DNA of 64,000 bases, from positions 62,001-126,000 of the forward strand of contig NZ_JARNTW010000017.1 of assembly GCF_029433105.1 (NCBI RefSeq), given 5' to 3'. Positions within the stretch are counted from its first letter, which is position 1; every line of letters begins with the position of its first letter. The position numbers and the translations under genes were made by a program. This DNA comes from Runella sp. MFBS21 (GTDB lineage Bacteria; Bacteroidota; Bacteroidia; Cytophagales; Spirosomataceae). Below are positions 34,975 to 44,363 of this stretch, piece after piece. Under the pieces are notes generated by a model. That model was given only the letters and a program-made list of their open reading frames with translations. It made no database searches and had not been told where the DNA came from.

Positions 34975-37900
34975 TTAGAACCCAACCTGAATACCTAGCA
35001 TGTAAGTGGTAGGTTTAGGATAGTTGTGCCAAATCATACCTTGTGAGAAAGCGCTGTTGCCGTCTCCCTGATTGGTAGGCGTAACTTCCGGATCACCAAC
35101 AATTTTGTCTTTTACCAACAAGAAGAAGTTTTGAGCAGTAGCATAAACTCTAAGACGGCTCAATTTCAATTTGCTTGTTACTTGGTTGGGGAAAGTATAA
35201 CCCAACAATAAGTTTCTACCGCGAAGGAAGGAACCGTCTTTAATCCACCATGAATCTACGTTGGTTACGTATCCTGCACGTGTATCACGAATCTCCGCAA
35301 TCATCGTATTTTGGTTTTGTGGAGTCCATGCATTCAATACTGATGTATAGCTATTGGCCAAGGCTTGGCGGTCTTCGCTTGGGTGAAGGTTCATCAACAT
35401 GACATCGTTTCCGTACGAGAACTGAAGCTCAAGAGTAAGGTCGAAGCTGCGATAACGGAGGGTGTTTGACATGGCTCCCCAGAATTTAGGGCTACCGTTT
35501 CCGATGATGCTACGATCTGCATCTGTGATAGCTTTATCGCCATTTACGTCAAGGTACTTGATGTCACCAGGAAGAATCGTCAAGCCGTTACGGTAGCTAG
35601 TAAATTTAGCGGCTTCTTCGCGTTCAGCTTCGCTCCATACGCCCAAACGAGTAAGCCCCCAGAAAGAACCTACCGGTTCGCCAATACGGATAATATTGGT
35701 AGGGTTGGTGAAGTTAGGACCACCTACGTTGAAGATATCCGAAGGAGTTGCCAATGAAAGTACTTTGTTGCGGTTAAATGAAATGTTGAATGTAGTATTC
35801 CATTGGAAGCCGCCACGGTCAATGTTTATTGTATTTAAACCAAACTCAAACCCTTTGTTTTCCATCGAACCAATGTTTTTGCGGATGGTAGCGTAGCCAC
35901 TTGTACGTGGTACAGGAGCATCCAAAAGCATGTCGGTTGTTTTGCGGTAGTAGTAGTCAGCTTCGATTGAAACCCTTCCTTTGAAGAGTGAAATTTCAGC
36001 ACCTACATCGGCTTGAGCTGTTTTTTCCCAACGCAAATCGGGGTTAGCCAAACGCGAAATACCCGTACCTGATACGCGTGCATCGTTGTAAATAGTAGCA
36101 TAGTTAGAGCTCAAAAGTGACAATGAAGAGTATGCCGGAATTTCGGAGTTACCAGTCAGACCAAAGCTAGTGCGTAATTTCAAGTTGGAGATTACGGAGT
36201 TGTCTTTCATGAATTCTTCTTCAGATACACGCCAAGCCAATGCTCCTGAGGGGAAAAACGCAAATTTGTGGTTTTCTCCAAACTTAGATGAGCCGTCGGC
36301 ACGTCCCGTCACAGTAAGTAAGTACTTGTTAGACAAGGTATAGTTGATACGTCCAAAGTAGGAGTTAAAGGCAAAACGAGACGCACCTGAACCCACGCTA
36401 GGGTTGGTAGCCCCTGCACCGAGGTTGTTAAAGCCAAAGTAGTCAGTAGCAAAGTTGTTGATACTTGCACTCATACTAAAAGCATTTGTTTCTTGCCAAG
36501 AAATCCCCAAAAGAGCAGTCAAAGAATGCTTGTCGCCAATTTGTTTGTTGTAAGTCAAATAGTTTTCCAACGACCAGAAGCTCTCTTTACGGTTGCTTGT
36601 AGAGGCATTACCGTTACCACCGATGTTGAGGGTACGAGTTTGAGATTGGTTATTTTCTTGGGTCTGTACGTTGATACCAAACACTGTCCGCATTTCAAGC
36701 CCTTTTGCAAGGTTAATGTTTGAATACATGCTTCCTATCGTCGTTTGCGTATTTAAGATGTATTTACGACCCATTAAGCGGTGCAATGAGCTCATCGTAC
36801 CTTCTGCATACGGATAGTCGCGGTTGTTGGCGTATGTTCCGTCAGCGTATTGAGTAGGCATGAATGGGAAATCTTCCACGATCTGACGAGCTACTGCATC
36901 TCCTTGATCCACAATGTTTTCACTTTGATTGTTGTAGCTCAAAGTACCTCCTACTTTTAACCATTTTTTGATTTGGTCATCAATCGTAAAACGTCCAGAA
37001 TAACGCTTCATGTACGAAGTTTTGAGGAGGCCTTGGTCGTCACGATAACCCAATGAAAAAGAGTATTGAGTACGTTCGTTACCCCCACTGAAACCTAATT
37101 GGTGGTTTTGAGAAAGTTTATGTTGTGAGGTTTCTTTGAACCAATCTGTGTCGTATAAAGGATTGCCATTAGCATCAAAAATACGAGGGTCTGTACGGCG
37201 AAGTTTGGGGTTTAAGTAGGCCCATTTTCCAGCCGCCCAACCTACGGGGTCATACTTGGCCATGTTTGCCCATGCCAAATCTTCCACAGCAAGGTATTGT
37301 TTGGCATTGAGTACTTCAGGGCGGTTTGGACCGATGGTATTTACGCTAAAGTCGGCGTTGTAAGTGACCGTTCCTTCTCCAGCTTTCCCTTTTTTGGTAG
37401 TTACCAAGATTACACCATTGGCACCCCTAGCTCCATAAATAGCCGTAGAAGAAGCATCTTTCAATACTTCTACCGACACGATGTCGTTGGGGTTGATATA
37501 GTCAATGGCTGACGAAAATTGGTTTTGATTACCCTGAGGCAGCATCACCCCATCCACTACATAAAGAGGATTGTTAGAAGAGTTGATAGAGCTAAAGCCA
37601 CGTACCCGAATCGTAGTACGACCGCCTGGACGGCCAGAGTTGGTGTTTACTTGCACCCCTGGCATACGACCTGCAAGCGCTTGGGTGAGCGAAGGGGCAG
37701 GACGTTCGAGTAGTTGATCTGCTTTTACCGAACCTACGGCACCTGTTAAATCTGATTTTTTGAGGGTACCATAACCGATAACCACAATCTCTTCTAGCAC
37801 TTTGCTGTCACTTTTAAGAGTAAGGTTGATAGAAGTTTGATTGCCAACGGCAATTTCTTGTGGTTCATAGCCCACAAACGAGAAAATCAAAGTAGCATTT

Positions 37901-38184
37901 GCGTCAGGAACATCAAGTTTGAATTGTCCATTTCCGTCAGTGACGGTACCTTTTTGCGTACCTTTCAATACAATACTTACACCAGGAAGCGGAGAGTTGG
38001 TTTCGTCAATCACTTTTCCTGTTACAGTTTTGTCAACTGATTTTTGATCCACATTAGTGGTGGTGAGTTTGTCGAGTACATCTCGATCAGGAGCGGCTTG
38101 GGAGATGTTGCTGCTCAAAAATGCTAAGATGCCTATCCCCATCATCTTAGCGAGCGAACCATGCGAATGTAATGGTTTGTTCAT
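34975..38184 (-). CDS. SusC/RagA family TonB-linked outer-membrane transporter, locus 3
   Basis: A 1069-residue SusC-class transporter. The export signal (MGIGILAFLSSNISQAAP) is preceded by a short N-terminal extension. A Ser/Thr/Asp-rich linker and the carboxypeptidase-like domain (GKVIDETNSPLPGVSIVLKG) come next. The plug (EIVVIGYGTLKKSDLTGAVG) and marker VEVLKDASSTAIYGARGANG follow. The barrel has VTGRADGSSKFGENHKFAFF and ends YMLGIQVGF. It is the upstream partner of a SusD gene. An approximately 370-bp AT-rich spacer separates it from the divergent hydrolase gene. Confidence 0.93.
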   Translation of the reverse strand: MNKPLHSHGSLAKMMGIGILAFLSSNISQAAPDRDVLDKLTTTNVDQKSVDKTVTGKVIDETNSPLPGVSIVLKGTQKGTVTDGNGQFKLDVPDANATLIFSFVGYEPQEIAVGNQTSINLTLKSDSKVLEEIVVIGYGTLKKSDLTGAVGSVKADQLLERPAPSLTQALAGRMPGVQVNTNSGRPGGRTTIRVRGFSSINSSNNPLYVVDGVMLPQGNQNQFSSAIDYINPNDIVSVEVLKDASSTAIYGARGANGVILVTTKKGKAGEGTVTYNADFSVNTIGPNRPEVLNAKQYLAVEDLAWANMAKYDPVGWAAGKWAYLNPKLRRTDPRIFDANGNPLYDTDWFKETSQHKLSQNHQLGFSGGNERTQYSFSLGYRDDQGLLKTSYMKRYSGRFTIDDQIKKWLKVGGTLSYNNQSENIVDQGDAVARQIVEDFPFMPTQYADGTYANNRDYPYAEGTMSSLHRLMGRKYILNTQTTIGSMYSNINLAKGLEMRTVFGINVQTQENNQSQTRTLNIGGNGNASTSNRKESFWSLENYLTYNKQIGDKHSLTALLGISWQETNAFSMSASINNFATDYFGFNNLGAGATNPSVGSGASRFAFNSYFGRINYTLSNKYLLTVTGRADGSSKFGENHKFAFFPSGALAWRVSEEEFMKDNSVISNLKLRTSFGLTGNSEIPAYSSLSLLSSNYATIYNDARVSGTGISRLANPDLRWEKTAQADVGAEISLFKGRVSIEADYYYRKTTDMLLDAPVPRTSGYATIRKNIGSMENKGFEFGLNTINIDRGGFQWNTTFNISFNRNKVLSLATPSDIFNVGGPNFTNPTNIIRIGEPVGSFWGLTRLGVWSEAEREEAAKFTSYRNGLTILPGDIKYLDVNGDKAITDADRSIIGNGSPKFWGAMSNTLRYRSFDLTLELQFSYGNDVMLMNLHPSEDRQALANSYTSVLNAWTPQNQNTMIAEIRDTRAGYVTNVDSWWIKDGSFLRGRNLLLGYTFPNQVTSKLKLSRLRVYATAQNFFLLVKDKIVGDPEVTPTNQGDGNSAFSQGMIWHNYPKPTTYMLGIQVGF

Positions 38185-38551
38185 AGAGTGTTGCCATTGC
38201 TATGGCGTTTTAGGTTTGAAAACGACTGTACTAATTAAACAATGCACCCTAAGAAGAGGAGATTTTAAAATAATTACTTTCTTTATTCTAAAAAAAATAT
38301 CCATTATCAAGCTATTAATTGAATTTTTTTAATATTTCATTTATTGTGTAGTGATTGTATAAAAAGGGTAAATCTGCTAATATGTGTATATTTAACACAC
38401 ATTTGTGTCTACAAAAAAGCATAATCCGTCTTGGACAAAAACCATTATAAAAAAATTGTAAAGAGATTCTCTCTCTAAGAACCTTTGGGTGTTTGTATCT
38501 AAATAGGTAGTTTTGGAAAATACCTTGTCTATCCATCCAAACTATTATTTT
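38185..38551. other. divergent intergenic region
   Basis: AT-rich spacer between the locus-3 SusC gene and the CocE-type hydrolase. It must hold both promoters, but I find no clear consensus boxes, operator or RNA gene. Confidence 0.4.
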
Positions 38552-40432
38552 ATGAGAAAGATATTACTCCTATTTGTGATTAGTTTCTTGGGAAAAACTG
38601 CCGTTTTGGCTCAAGAAGATATTCTGAAAAAATTACAAAATATTGCAGTTGTTGACCAAAAAGTGATGATGCCCATGCGAGACGGAGTGCGCTTGGCTAC
38701 CGATATTTTTCGCCCCAAAACCGATAAGCCCGTTCCAGTCATTTTTTCTAAAACTCCTTATAATTTCAACTCTTGGGGTAACGGCGAAATGAATACCCGT
38801 ACTTACCAAGCTGCCTTGGAGGCTGTTTCTAGAGGATATGCGTATGTGGTTCAGAATGAGAGAGGTAGATTTTTTTCAGAAGGTGAATGGGACATTCTTG
38901 GGCCTCCTACTACCGACGGCTACGATGCTTTTTCGTGGCTTACTAAACAAGCATGGTGTAATGGCAAAATTGGTACTATAGGATGCTCCTCTACCGCAGA
39001 ATGGCAGATGGCGGTGGCTGCCCTCGACCACCCTTCTCACGCGGCGATGGTGCCGCAAGGCTTTGGGGCAGGTGTAGGAAAAGTAGGGGAGTTTTGGGAA
39101 CAGGGAAACTGGTACCGAGGGGGTGTACAACAAATGCTTTTTACGGCGTGGCTGTATGGAACTCAAAATGACGCGGTTAGGCCGCAGTTTCCCAAAAATG
39201 CTACTCAAGAAGAATTACAGCGGGTGTCTCGATATTTTGATTTGGCCACTGAAATGCCGCCCGTCGATTGGTCAAAAGGATTGAGACATTTGCCAGTGCA
39301 GGATATTATTAAAAATGTGAACGGACAGAAGGGTGTTTATGAGAAGATGATTGTACGCAAACCCAATGACCCTGAATGGTTTAAAGGGGGCTTATATCAC
39401 GATAATATGCCTTTTGGCGTGCCCAGTTTTTGGTTTGTATCTTGGTATGATGTGTCAAGTGCACCCAATTTGGCACTTTTTAATCATGTCCGAAAAAATG
39501 CTACTGACCCTCAAGTAAGAGATAATCAGTACCTAGTGATTGCGCCTACTTTGCACTGTGCTTACAAGAGAGCGACCGAAAATACCATCGTCGGAGAGCG
39601 AAGTGTAGGGGATGCCCGGCTCAACTATGACGAACAAATTTATGCTTGGTTTGACCATTGGCTCAAAAGTGAGGCTAACGATTTTTTCAAGAAAACACCA
39701 CGCGTACAGTACTATACGATGGGTTCTAACAAGTGGCAGTCGTCAGAAACTTGGCCTCCTGCCGACGTCGAAATGAAAACCTACTATCTCAATAGTGGCG
39801 GAAAAGCCAATAGTCTTTACGGAGATGGTAAGCTTACGCTTCAAGCACCTTCCAAAGAAAACAAAACGGATGAGTTTGCGTATGACCCTAAATTTCCGGT
39901 GCCTTCTTATGGAGGAAATGTGTGCTGTACTGGAAATGCCGTACAAGGCGGTTCTTTTGACCAACATCAGATGGAAACGCGGCACGATATTTTGGTTTAT
40001 ACTACGGAACCCTTTAAAGACGGAGTAGAAATGACAGGACAAATCGAAACCACTTTGTATGTATCTTCGGATGCAAAAGATACCGATTTTACAGTAAAAG
40101 TTATTGATGTGTATCCCGATGGACGTGCTTATAATTTAGATGAAACAATCTTGAGAGCGCGCTATCGTGAAGGCTTTGACAAAGAAGTATGGATGGAAAA
40201 AGGAAAAGTGTATAAACTTAACCTAAGCCCTATGGTGACTTCTAATTACTTTGAACCAGGACATAGCATTCGTATCGAAATATCAAGCAGTAATTTCCCG
40301 CGTTTTGAAAGAAATCTTAATACGGGTGGTAAAAATTATGACGAAAAAGACGGTATCGTAGCGCATAATCAAATCCATCATTCAGCGGCTTATCCTTCTC
40401 AGGTGCGCTTGCCTCTGCTAAAGGCTAAGTAA
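38552..40432 (+). CDS. secreted CocE/NonD (X-Pro dipeptidyl-peptidase-like) hydrolase
   Basis: A 626-residue exported hydrolase. The start at [20 protein letters not shown] gives a good signal peptide. The N-terminal alpha/beta hydrolase part has [18 protein letters not shown] (typical CocE strand) and the likely nucleophile Ser in [20 protein letters not shown], near residue 155. A cap region follows, then the C-terminal jelly-roll with [19 protein letters not shown] and [20 protein letters not shown]. Relatives include X-Pro dipeptidyl peptidases, glutaryl-7-ACA acylases and cocaine esterase, and the substrate is unknown. It is followed by a terminator and a GHL10 lipoprotein gene on the same strand. 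Confidence 0.88.
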   Translation: MRKILLLFVISFLGKTAVLAQEDILKKLQNIAVVDQKVMMPMRDGVRLATDIFRPKTDKPVPVIFSKTPYNFNSWGNGEMNTRTYQAALEAVSRGYAYVVQNERGRFFSEGEWDILGPPTTDGYDAFSWLTKQAWCNGKIGTIGCSSTAEWQMAVAALDHPSHAAMVPQGFGAGVGKVGEFWEQGNWYRGGVQQMLFTAWLYGTQNDAVRPQFPKNATQEELQRVSRYFDLATEMPPVDWSKGLRHLPVQDIIKNVNGQKGVYEKMIVRKPNDPEWFKGGLYHDNMPFGVPSFWFVSWYDVSSAPNLALFNHVRKNATDPQVRDNQYLVIAPTLHCAYKRATENTIVGERSVGDARLNYDEQIYAWFDHWLKSEANDFFKKTPRVQYYTMGSNKWQSSETWPPADVEMKTYYLNSGGKANSLYGDGKLTLQAPSKENKTDEFAYDPKFPVPSYGGNVCCTGNAVQGGSFDQHQMETRHDILVYTTEPFKDGVEMTGQIETTLYVSSDAKDTDFTVKVIDVYPDGRAYNLDETILRARYREGFDKEVWMEKGKVYKLNLSPMVTSNYFEPGHSIRIEISSSNFPRFERNLNTGGKNYDEKDGIVAHNQIHHSAAYPSQVRLPLLKAK

Positions 40433-40492
40433 ATCTGATAGTAGCAGATACCAAGGTAGGTGTAAGTTCCGTTAAAAAAATGATAATTTTGT

Positions 40493-40520
40493 AGAGGCGC
40501 ATACGAAGAGTAGCGCCTCT
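40493..40520 (+). terminator. terminator after the CocE-type gene
   Basis: An 8-bp stem AGAGGCGC / GCGCCTCT with a 12-nt loop and a short T-run, 60 nt past the stop codon and ahead of the next gene on the same strand. Confidence 0.7.
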
Positions 40521-40549
40521 TTTGCCCTAATCCAAACTCAGAATATTTT

Positions 40550-42118
40550 GTGAAAAAACATCTTGCTTGGCTTTGTTTATTGCTCTTTTTGGGATTGGAA
40601 GGTTGTAAAACCTCCAAAAAACCTCGAACATCTCCCCGCGATTTTGGACCGATGGGGGTACGCCGTGAGATGAGAGCTGTATGGATTGCGACTGTCGATA
40701 ACATCGACTGGCCTAGTCGTAAAAATCTTTCTCCTGAAGAACAGCGGGCTGAGTTTGTGCGATTGTTGGACACTCACAAACGAACAGGTATTAATGCGGT
40801 TTTTGTGCAGGTGCGTGCCGCTGCCGATGCCTTCTATGCCAAAAGTGAAGAGCCTTGGTCTGAATGGCTTACGGGCAAGCAAGGCAAAGCCCCCGAGCCT
40901 TTTTATGACCCGATGGAGTTTATGATTGAAGAGTGTCATCGGCGTGGGATGGAGTTTCATGCTTGGCTGAATCTCAATCGCGTGGCTCACCGGGTTAGTA
41001 AAAGTATCGCTTCCAACAACATCGGCAAAGTACATCCTGAGTGGGTCTTTGAATATGATGGCTATCGATTGTTTAATTTTGGCTTACCCGAAGTAAGGGA
41101 TTATATTACCAATGTTACTACCAACATTGTCAAAAATTATGACGTAGATGGTATTCATTTTGACGATTATTTCTATCCTTATACCGTGACGGGGCAAACC
41201 CTTAAAGACGAAGCCGCTTATCAGGAATACGGGCGACGATTTCGCTCAAAAGACGATTGGCGTAGAGACAATATAGATAAACTTATCAAACAAATAAGTG
41301 ATGCTATTACGGCTCAAAAATCCTATGTAAAATTTGGGGTAAGCCCTTTTGGAGTGTGGCGCAACAAACAAGATGACCCTAGCGGTTCGCCTACCCAAGC
41401 TGGGCAAACTTCCTACGACAATCTATATGCTGATACCAAAAAATGGATGAAGGCTGGATGGATAGATTACATGGTTCCGCAGATTTACTTTTCTACCAAG
41501 TTTGACAAAGTACCTTTCAGGACTCTCACGCTTTGGTGGCTAGATCATACTTATGGGCGTCATTTGTACATTGGGCAAGGGGCGTATCGGGTAGGGACGC
41601 AGGATAAAGATAAAACATGGGCCGACTATTCGGAATTGCCTCGACAAATGCGATTTATCAGAGAGTATAAAGAAATCACAGGGAGCGTATTTTATAGCTC
41701 TAAGTCATTGGTTAATAATAAGTTTGGTCATGCAGATTCGCTTCGGCAAAACTTTTATAAAGAAGCCGCTTTTCCTCCTCCTATGCCTTGGAAAGACCGA
41801 CTTCCGCCTTTGGCTCCTCGCCAATTGCAAGCCAAGGATACTCGAAATGGCGTAGATTTGAGATGGATTGCTCCTGCCAAAGCAAGAGACGGGGATGAGG
41901 CGCGTTACTATGCCGTATATCGTTATGCTGACGATGAAGAGCCACGTTTATTAGCCGGTTGTTATGAAGGGCAAACACGCGCCCTTGACCGTACTGCACT
42001 ACGCGGTAAAGTCTATACGTATGCTATCACGGCCTTGGATCGGCTTCACAATGAAAGCGAGGCTGTTTTGACAAGTGTAATAGTAAGAGCTAATATGCAT
42101 GCTAGAAGCAGCAAATAA
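40550..42118 (+). CDS. GHL10 (DUF187) glycoside-hydrolase-like lipoprotein
   Basis: A 522-residue lipoprotein that begins with GTG (MKKHLAWLCLLLFLGLEGC, lipobox Cys 19). The main domain, about residues 42-400, is the TIM-barrel DUF187/GHL10 family (YngK-like), opening with EMRAVWIATVDNIDWPSR. It holds the acidic-rich GIHFDDYFYPY near residue 205, and the Asp pair there is the likely catalytic region. A C-terminal FN3-like segment ends NESEAVLTSVIV. Family members are proposed to cleave glycans such as peptidoglycan-linked or exopolysaccharide material, but the substrate is unproven. It converges on a SAM-hydrolase-fold gene with 3 bp between. Confidence 0.87.
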   Translation: MKKHLAWLCLLLFLGLEGCKTSKKPRTSPRDFGPMGVRREMRAVWIATVDNIDWPSRKNLSPEEQRAEFVRLLDTHKRTGINAVFVQVRAAADAFYAKSEEPWSEWLTGKQGKAPEPFYDPMEFMIEECHRRGMEFHAWLNLNRVAHRVSKSIASNNIGKVHPEWVFEYDGYRLFNFGLPEVRDYITNVTTNIVKNYDVDGIHFDDYFYPYTVTGQTLKDEAAYQEYGRRFRSKDDWRRDNIDKLIKQISDAITAQKSYVKFGVSPFGVWRNKQDDPSGSPTQAGQTSYDNLYADTKKWMKAGWIDYMVPQIYFSTKFDKVPFRTLTLWWLDHTYGRHLYIGQGAYRVGTQDKDKTWADYSELPRQMRFIREYKEITGSVFYSSKSLVNNKFGHADSLRQNFYKEAAFPPPMPWKDRLPPLAPRQLQAKDTRNGVDLRWIAPAKARDGDEARYYAVYRYADDEEPRLLAGCYEGQTRALDRTALRGKVYTYAITALDRLHNESEAVLTSVIVRANMHARSSK

Positions 42119-42121
42119 GCT

Positions 42122-43015
42122 TCATTTGCTGATTTTGATTTTCCAGTCAGGGCCACTTTTGATGCCGTATTTCCCCGCAAAATCTCCCATGTTGATAGCC
42201 AACGAAAATTGAAGAAGACTATTGAGGTAGCAGAGATTTTGCCCTTCGGGTACTTCACCAAAAGTATTGGCAAAGGGTATGTTTTCTTCAAATACCTGCT
42301 GAGAGCCATCCCAAATCGTAACTTTTACTTTTTGACCCGCTTTGATGCCCCATTTTTTGAGTAAATCGGCCGGTATATTGGTCCATACGTTTCCGTATTG
42401 AATATCCAAAATAGGAATATTACCCACGATATTGTTTGCTTCCAACTTGGCTTTTTGATAAGAAATCCGTACCACATCATTCGGCAAACGCTTTCCTACT
42501 TGCCCTAACGTAATAACACCCGCCGCAAGTCTCGCACCCGTATAAGCATATACATCTCGCCCGTGAAAAGTGTACGAAGCTTGCGAATTTTGGCGGCGAT
42601 TGAGGGCTTCGTCTATTTCATGAACTTCCTCAATTCCCAACGACTCCGCAATCAAAGTAAAAGTACCATTATCAGGACCCACAAAATAGTGTCCACTTTT
42701 GGTTTTTACTACCACAGATTTCCGCTCAGTGCCTACTCCCGGGTCAACTACCGACACAAAAACCGAACCTCGTGGCCAATAAGACGCGGTTTGTTCGAGG
42801 CGATAGGCTGCTTCCCAAATATTGTATGCAGGGATTTCGTGGGTAAGGTCAAACAATTTTAAGTCTTGGCTAACACTCATCGAAACGCCTTTCATGGCAG
42901 CTACGGCGCCGTCCTTTAAACCAAAATCTGTTTGAAAAACCACGATTTTGGATTGGGAAAATACTGAAAAACTACTCAGTAAAAAGAATCCGAAGATATA
43001 AATGACTGTTTTCAT
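42122..43015 (-). CDS. exported SAM hydroxide adenosyltransferase-fold protein (DUF62)
   Basis: A 297-residue protein of the DUF62 family, whose characterised members hydrolyse S-adenosylmethionine to adenosine and methionine or act as fluorinases/chlorinases. After the signal-like N-terminus (MKTVIYIFGFFLLSSFSVFS) the core starts VVFQTDFGLKDGAVAAMKG. The Asp-Arg-His triad of the hydrolases appears as D91 and R98 in VVDPGVGTERKS and H151 in YTFHGRDVYAYTGARLAAG. A signal peptide is odd for an enzyme whose known substrate is cytoplasmic. It lies 14 bp after a NamZ gene in the same operon, so an envelope role is possible. Confidence 0.85.
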   Translation of the reverse strand: MKTVIYIFGFFLLSSFSVFSQSKIVVFQTDFGLKDGAVAAMKGVSMSVSQDLKLFDLTHEIPAYNIWEAAYRLEQTASYWPRGSVFVSVVDPGVGTERKSVVVKTKSGHYFVGPDNGTFTLIAESLGIEEVHEIDEALNRRQNSQASYTFHGRDVYAYTGARLAAGVITLGQVGKRLPNDVVRISYQKAKLEANNIVGNIPILDIQYGNVWTNIPADLLKKWGIKAGQKVKVTIWDGSQQVFEENIPFANTFGEVPEGQNLCYLNSLLQFSLAINMGDFAGKYGIKSGPDWKIKISK

Positions 43016-43029
43016 AAGCGTATGTTTTT

Positions 43030-44205
43030 TTAAGTTAGTACGGAAAAAAGGGGAATACTTGCTATGTTTTTTAAGGAGTTAATCCACTCATTCTCTGTTT
43101 GTTTTAAGTATTCGATGATGCTAGGAGTAGCTACTTCTCCATTGACAAAATCAAGTAATAAAGCATCGCCTACCAATATTTCAAGGGCGGTTTTGGTATT
43201 GCCTTTTTCATAGGGACCTTGTCGCCATAAATTGGGGATGTATTCGTTACAAATTCTCAATAAAATCAAACTACTCAGAAGCGAGTGATTGGGTTGAGAA
43301 GAGGCTATGTGTATCTGAAAGCCGCCGGAAAGCTCGTTGGTGTGTTTGTGAAAAGTAGGAATAAACTGCAAAGGCCGTAAAATATAATTGACCCACGGTA
43401 GGTCAGCCGTAAAGTTTTCGAAGTCGTGTTTGATGTTTTTTAAGACATCCCAAGTTAAAGAAGGTGCTCCTACAATTTCAAAAGGCCGTGTAGTGCCTCT
43501 GCCTTCACTCAAAGTAGTGGCTTCAAACAAGCATTGGCCGCTATAAAGGGTGGCTGTTTGAAGGCTAGGAAAATTGGGAGAAGGGAGGATTTGCATAAAA
43601 TATTCGTCGGTCGGGTAGGGTAATAGGTCAAGTGAAAAATCCCCTTGATAATAATGCTTTAGCCAAAGGGCTATTTCACCTAAACTAAGTCCGTGACGAT
43701 GAGGCAAACCTTCATGTCCAATAAATGACGAAAAGGTTTTGGAAATCATACTGCCCTCTACTTGCCTGCCCGCAGGATTGGGGCGGTCAATTACCCAAAT
43801 GTGAGGCGGATGCTGGCAGCAGGTGAGGGTTTCAAACAAATAAGCCAACGTAGTAAGATACGTAAAGTATCGGCAGCCTACGTCTTGAATATCAACAATG
43901 ATAACATCAAGTGATTCTAATAAAGCAGGAGCTGCTTTGAGACTTTGTTCGTCGCGGCCATACAGAGAGATAAAATCAATTCCCTCCCCAAAATGATAGA
44001 CATTAGTATTTTCGAGGGGTTCTTGGTCTTGAAGTTCGGCAAAAAGACCATGTTCGGGTACGAATACAGTTTTAAGAACATTGTTTTTGGCCAAAAGCTC
44101 AATTAAATATTGTTTTTTTTCAAAAACAAAAGCTGTTTGATTACACAAAAGCCCCACGCGTTTTTGAGCCTGAGAAAAAGAGGAAATAAGAGATGTTAAA
44201 TTCAT
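43030..44205 (-). CDS. namZ: exo-beta-N-acetylmuramidase NamZ (DUF1343)
   Basis: A 391-residue DUF1343 protein. The family founder NamZ releases N-acetylmuramic acid from the non-reducing ends of cell-wall disaccharide chains. Typical segments are VGLLCNQTAFV, TVFVPEHGLFAELQDQEP, DVIIVDIQDVGCRYFTYLTT and WVIDRPNPAGRQVEGSMI. Further on come HRHGLSLGEIALWLK and CLFEATTLSEGRGTTRPFEI. No signal peptide is visible at the N-terminus (MNLTSLISSFSQAQKRVG), so it may act in the cytoplasm on imported muropeptides. It leads an operon with the DUF62 protein. An aminosugar-deaminase/GH109 pair lies 4 kb away. Confidence 0.87.
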   Translation of the reverse strand: MNLTSLISSFSQAQKRVGLLCNQTAFVFEKKQYLIELLAKNNVLKTVFVPEHGLFAELQDQEPLENTNVYHFGEGIDFISLYGRDEQSLKAAPALLESLDVIIVDIQDVGCRYFTYLTTLAYLFETLTCCQHPPHIWVIDRPNPAGRQVEGSMISKTFSSFIGHEGLPHRHGLSLGEIALWLKHYYQGDFSLDLLPYPTDEYFMQILPSPNFPSLQTATLYSGQCLFEATTLSEGRGTTRPFEIVGAPSLTWDVLKNIKHDFENFTADLPWVNYILRPLQFIPTFHKHTNELSGGFQIHIASSQPNHSLLSSLILLRICNEYIPNLWRQGPYEKGNTKTALEILVGDALLLDFVNGEVATPSIIEYLKQTENEWINSLKNIASIPLFSVLT

Positions 44206-44363
44206 AAAATTCCAACTACATAATGATGGAGCAAGTTAGTGGATAAGTGGATTTATTAGAAAATAAGACACTAAAAAATGCAGCTTTAAGACAAATCTTG
44301 TGCTTCGATAAAAATTTAGCCATTCGTGTTCTATTTTCGCAAAAAAACAAAGTGATTACTCCA

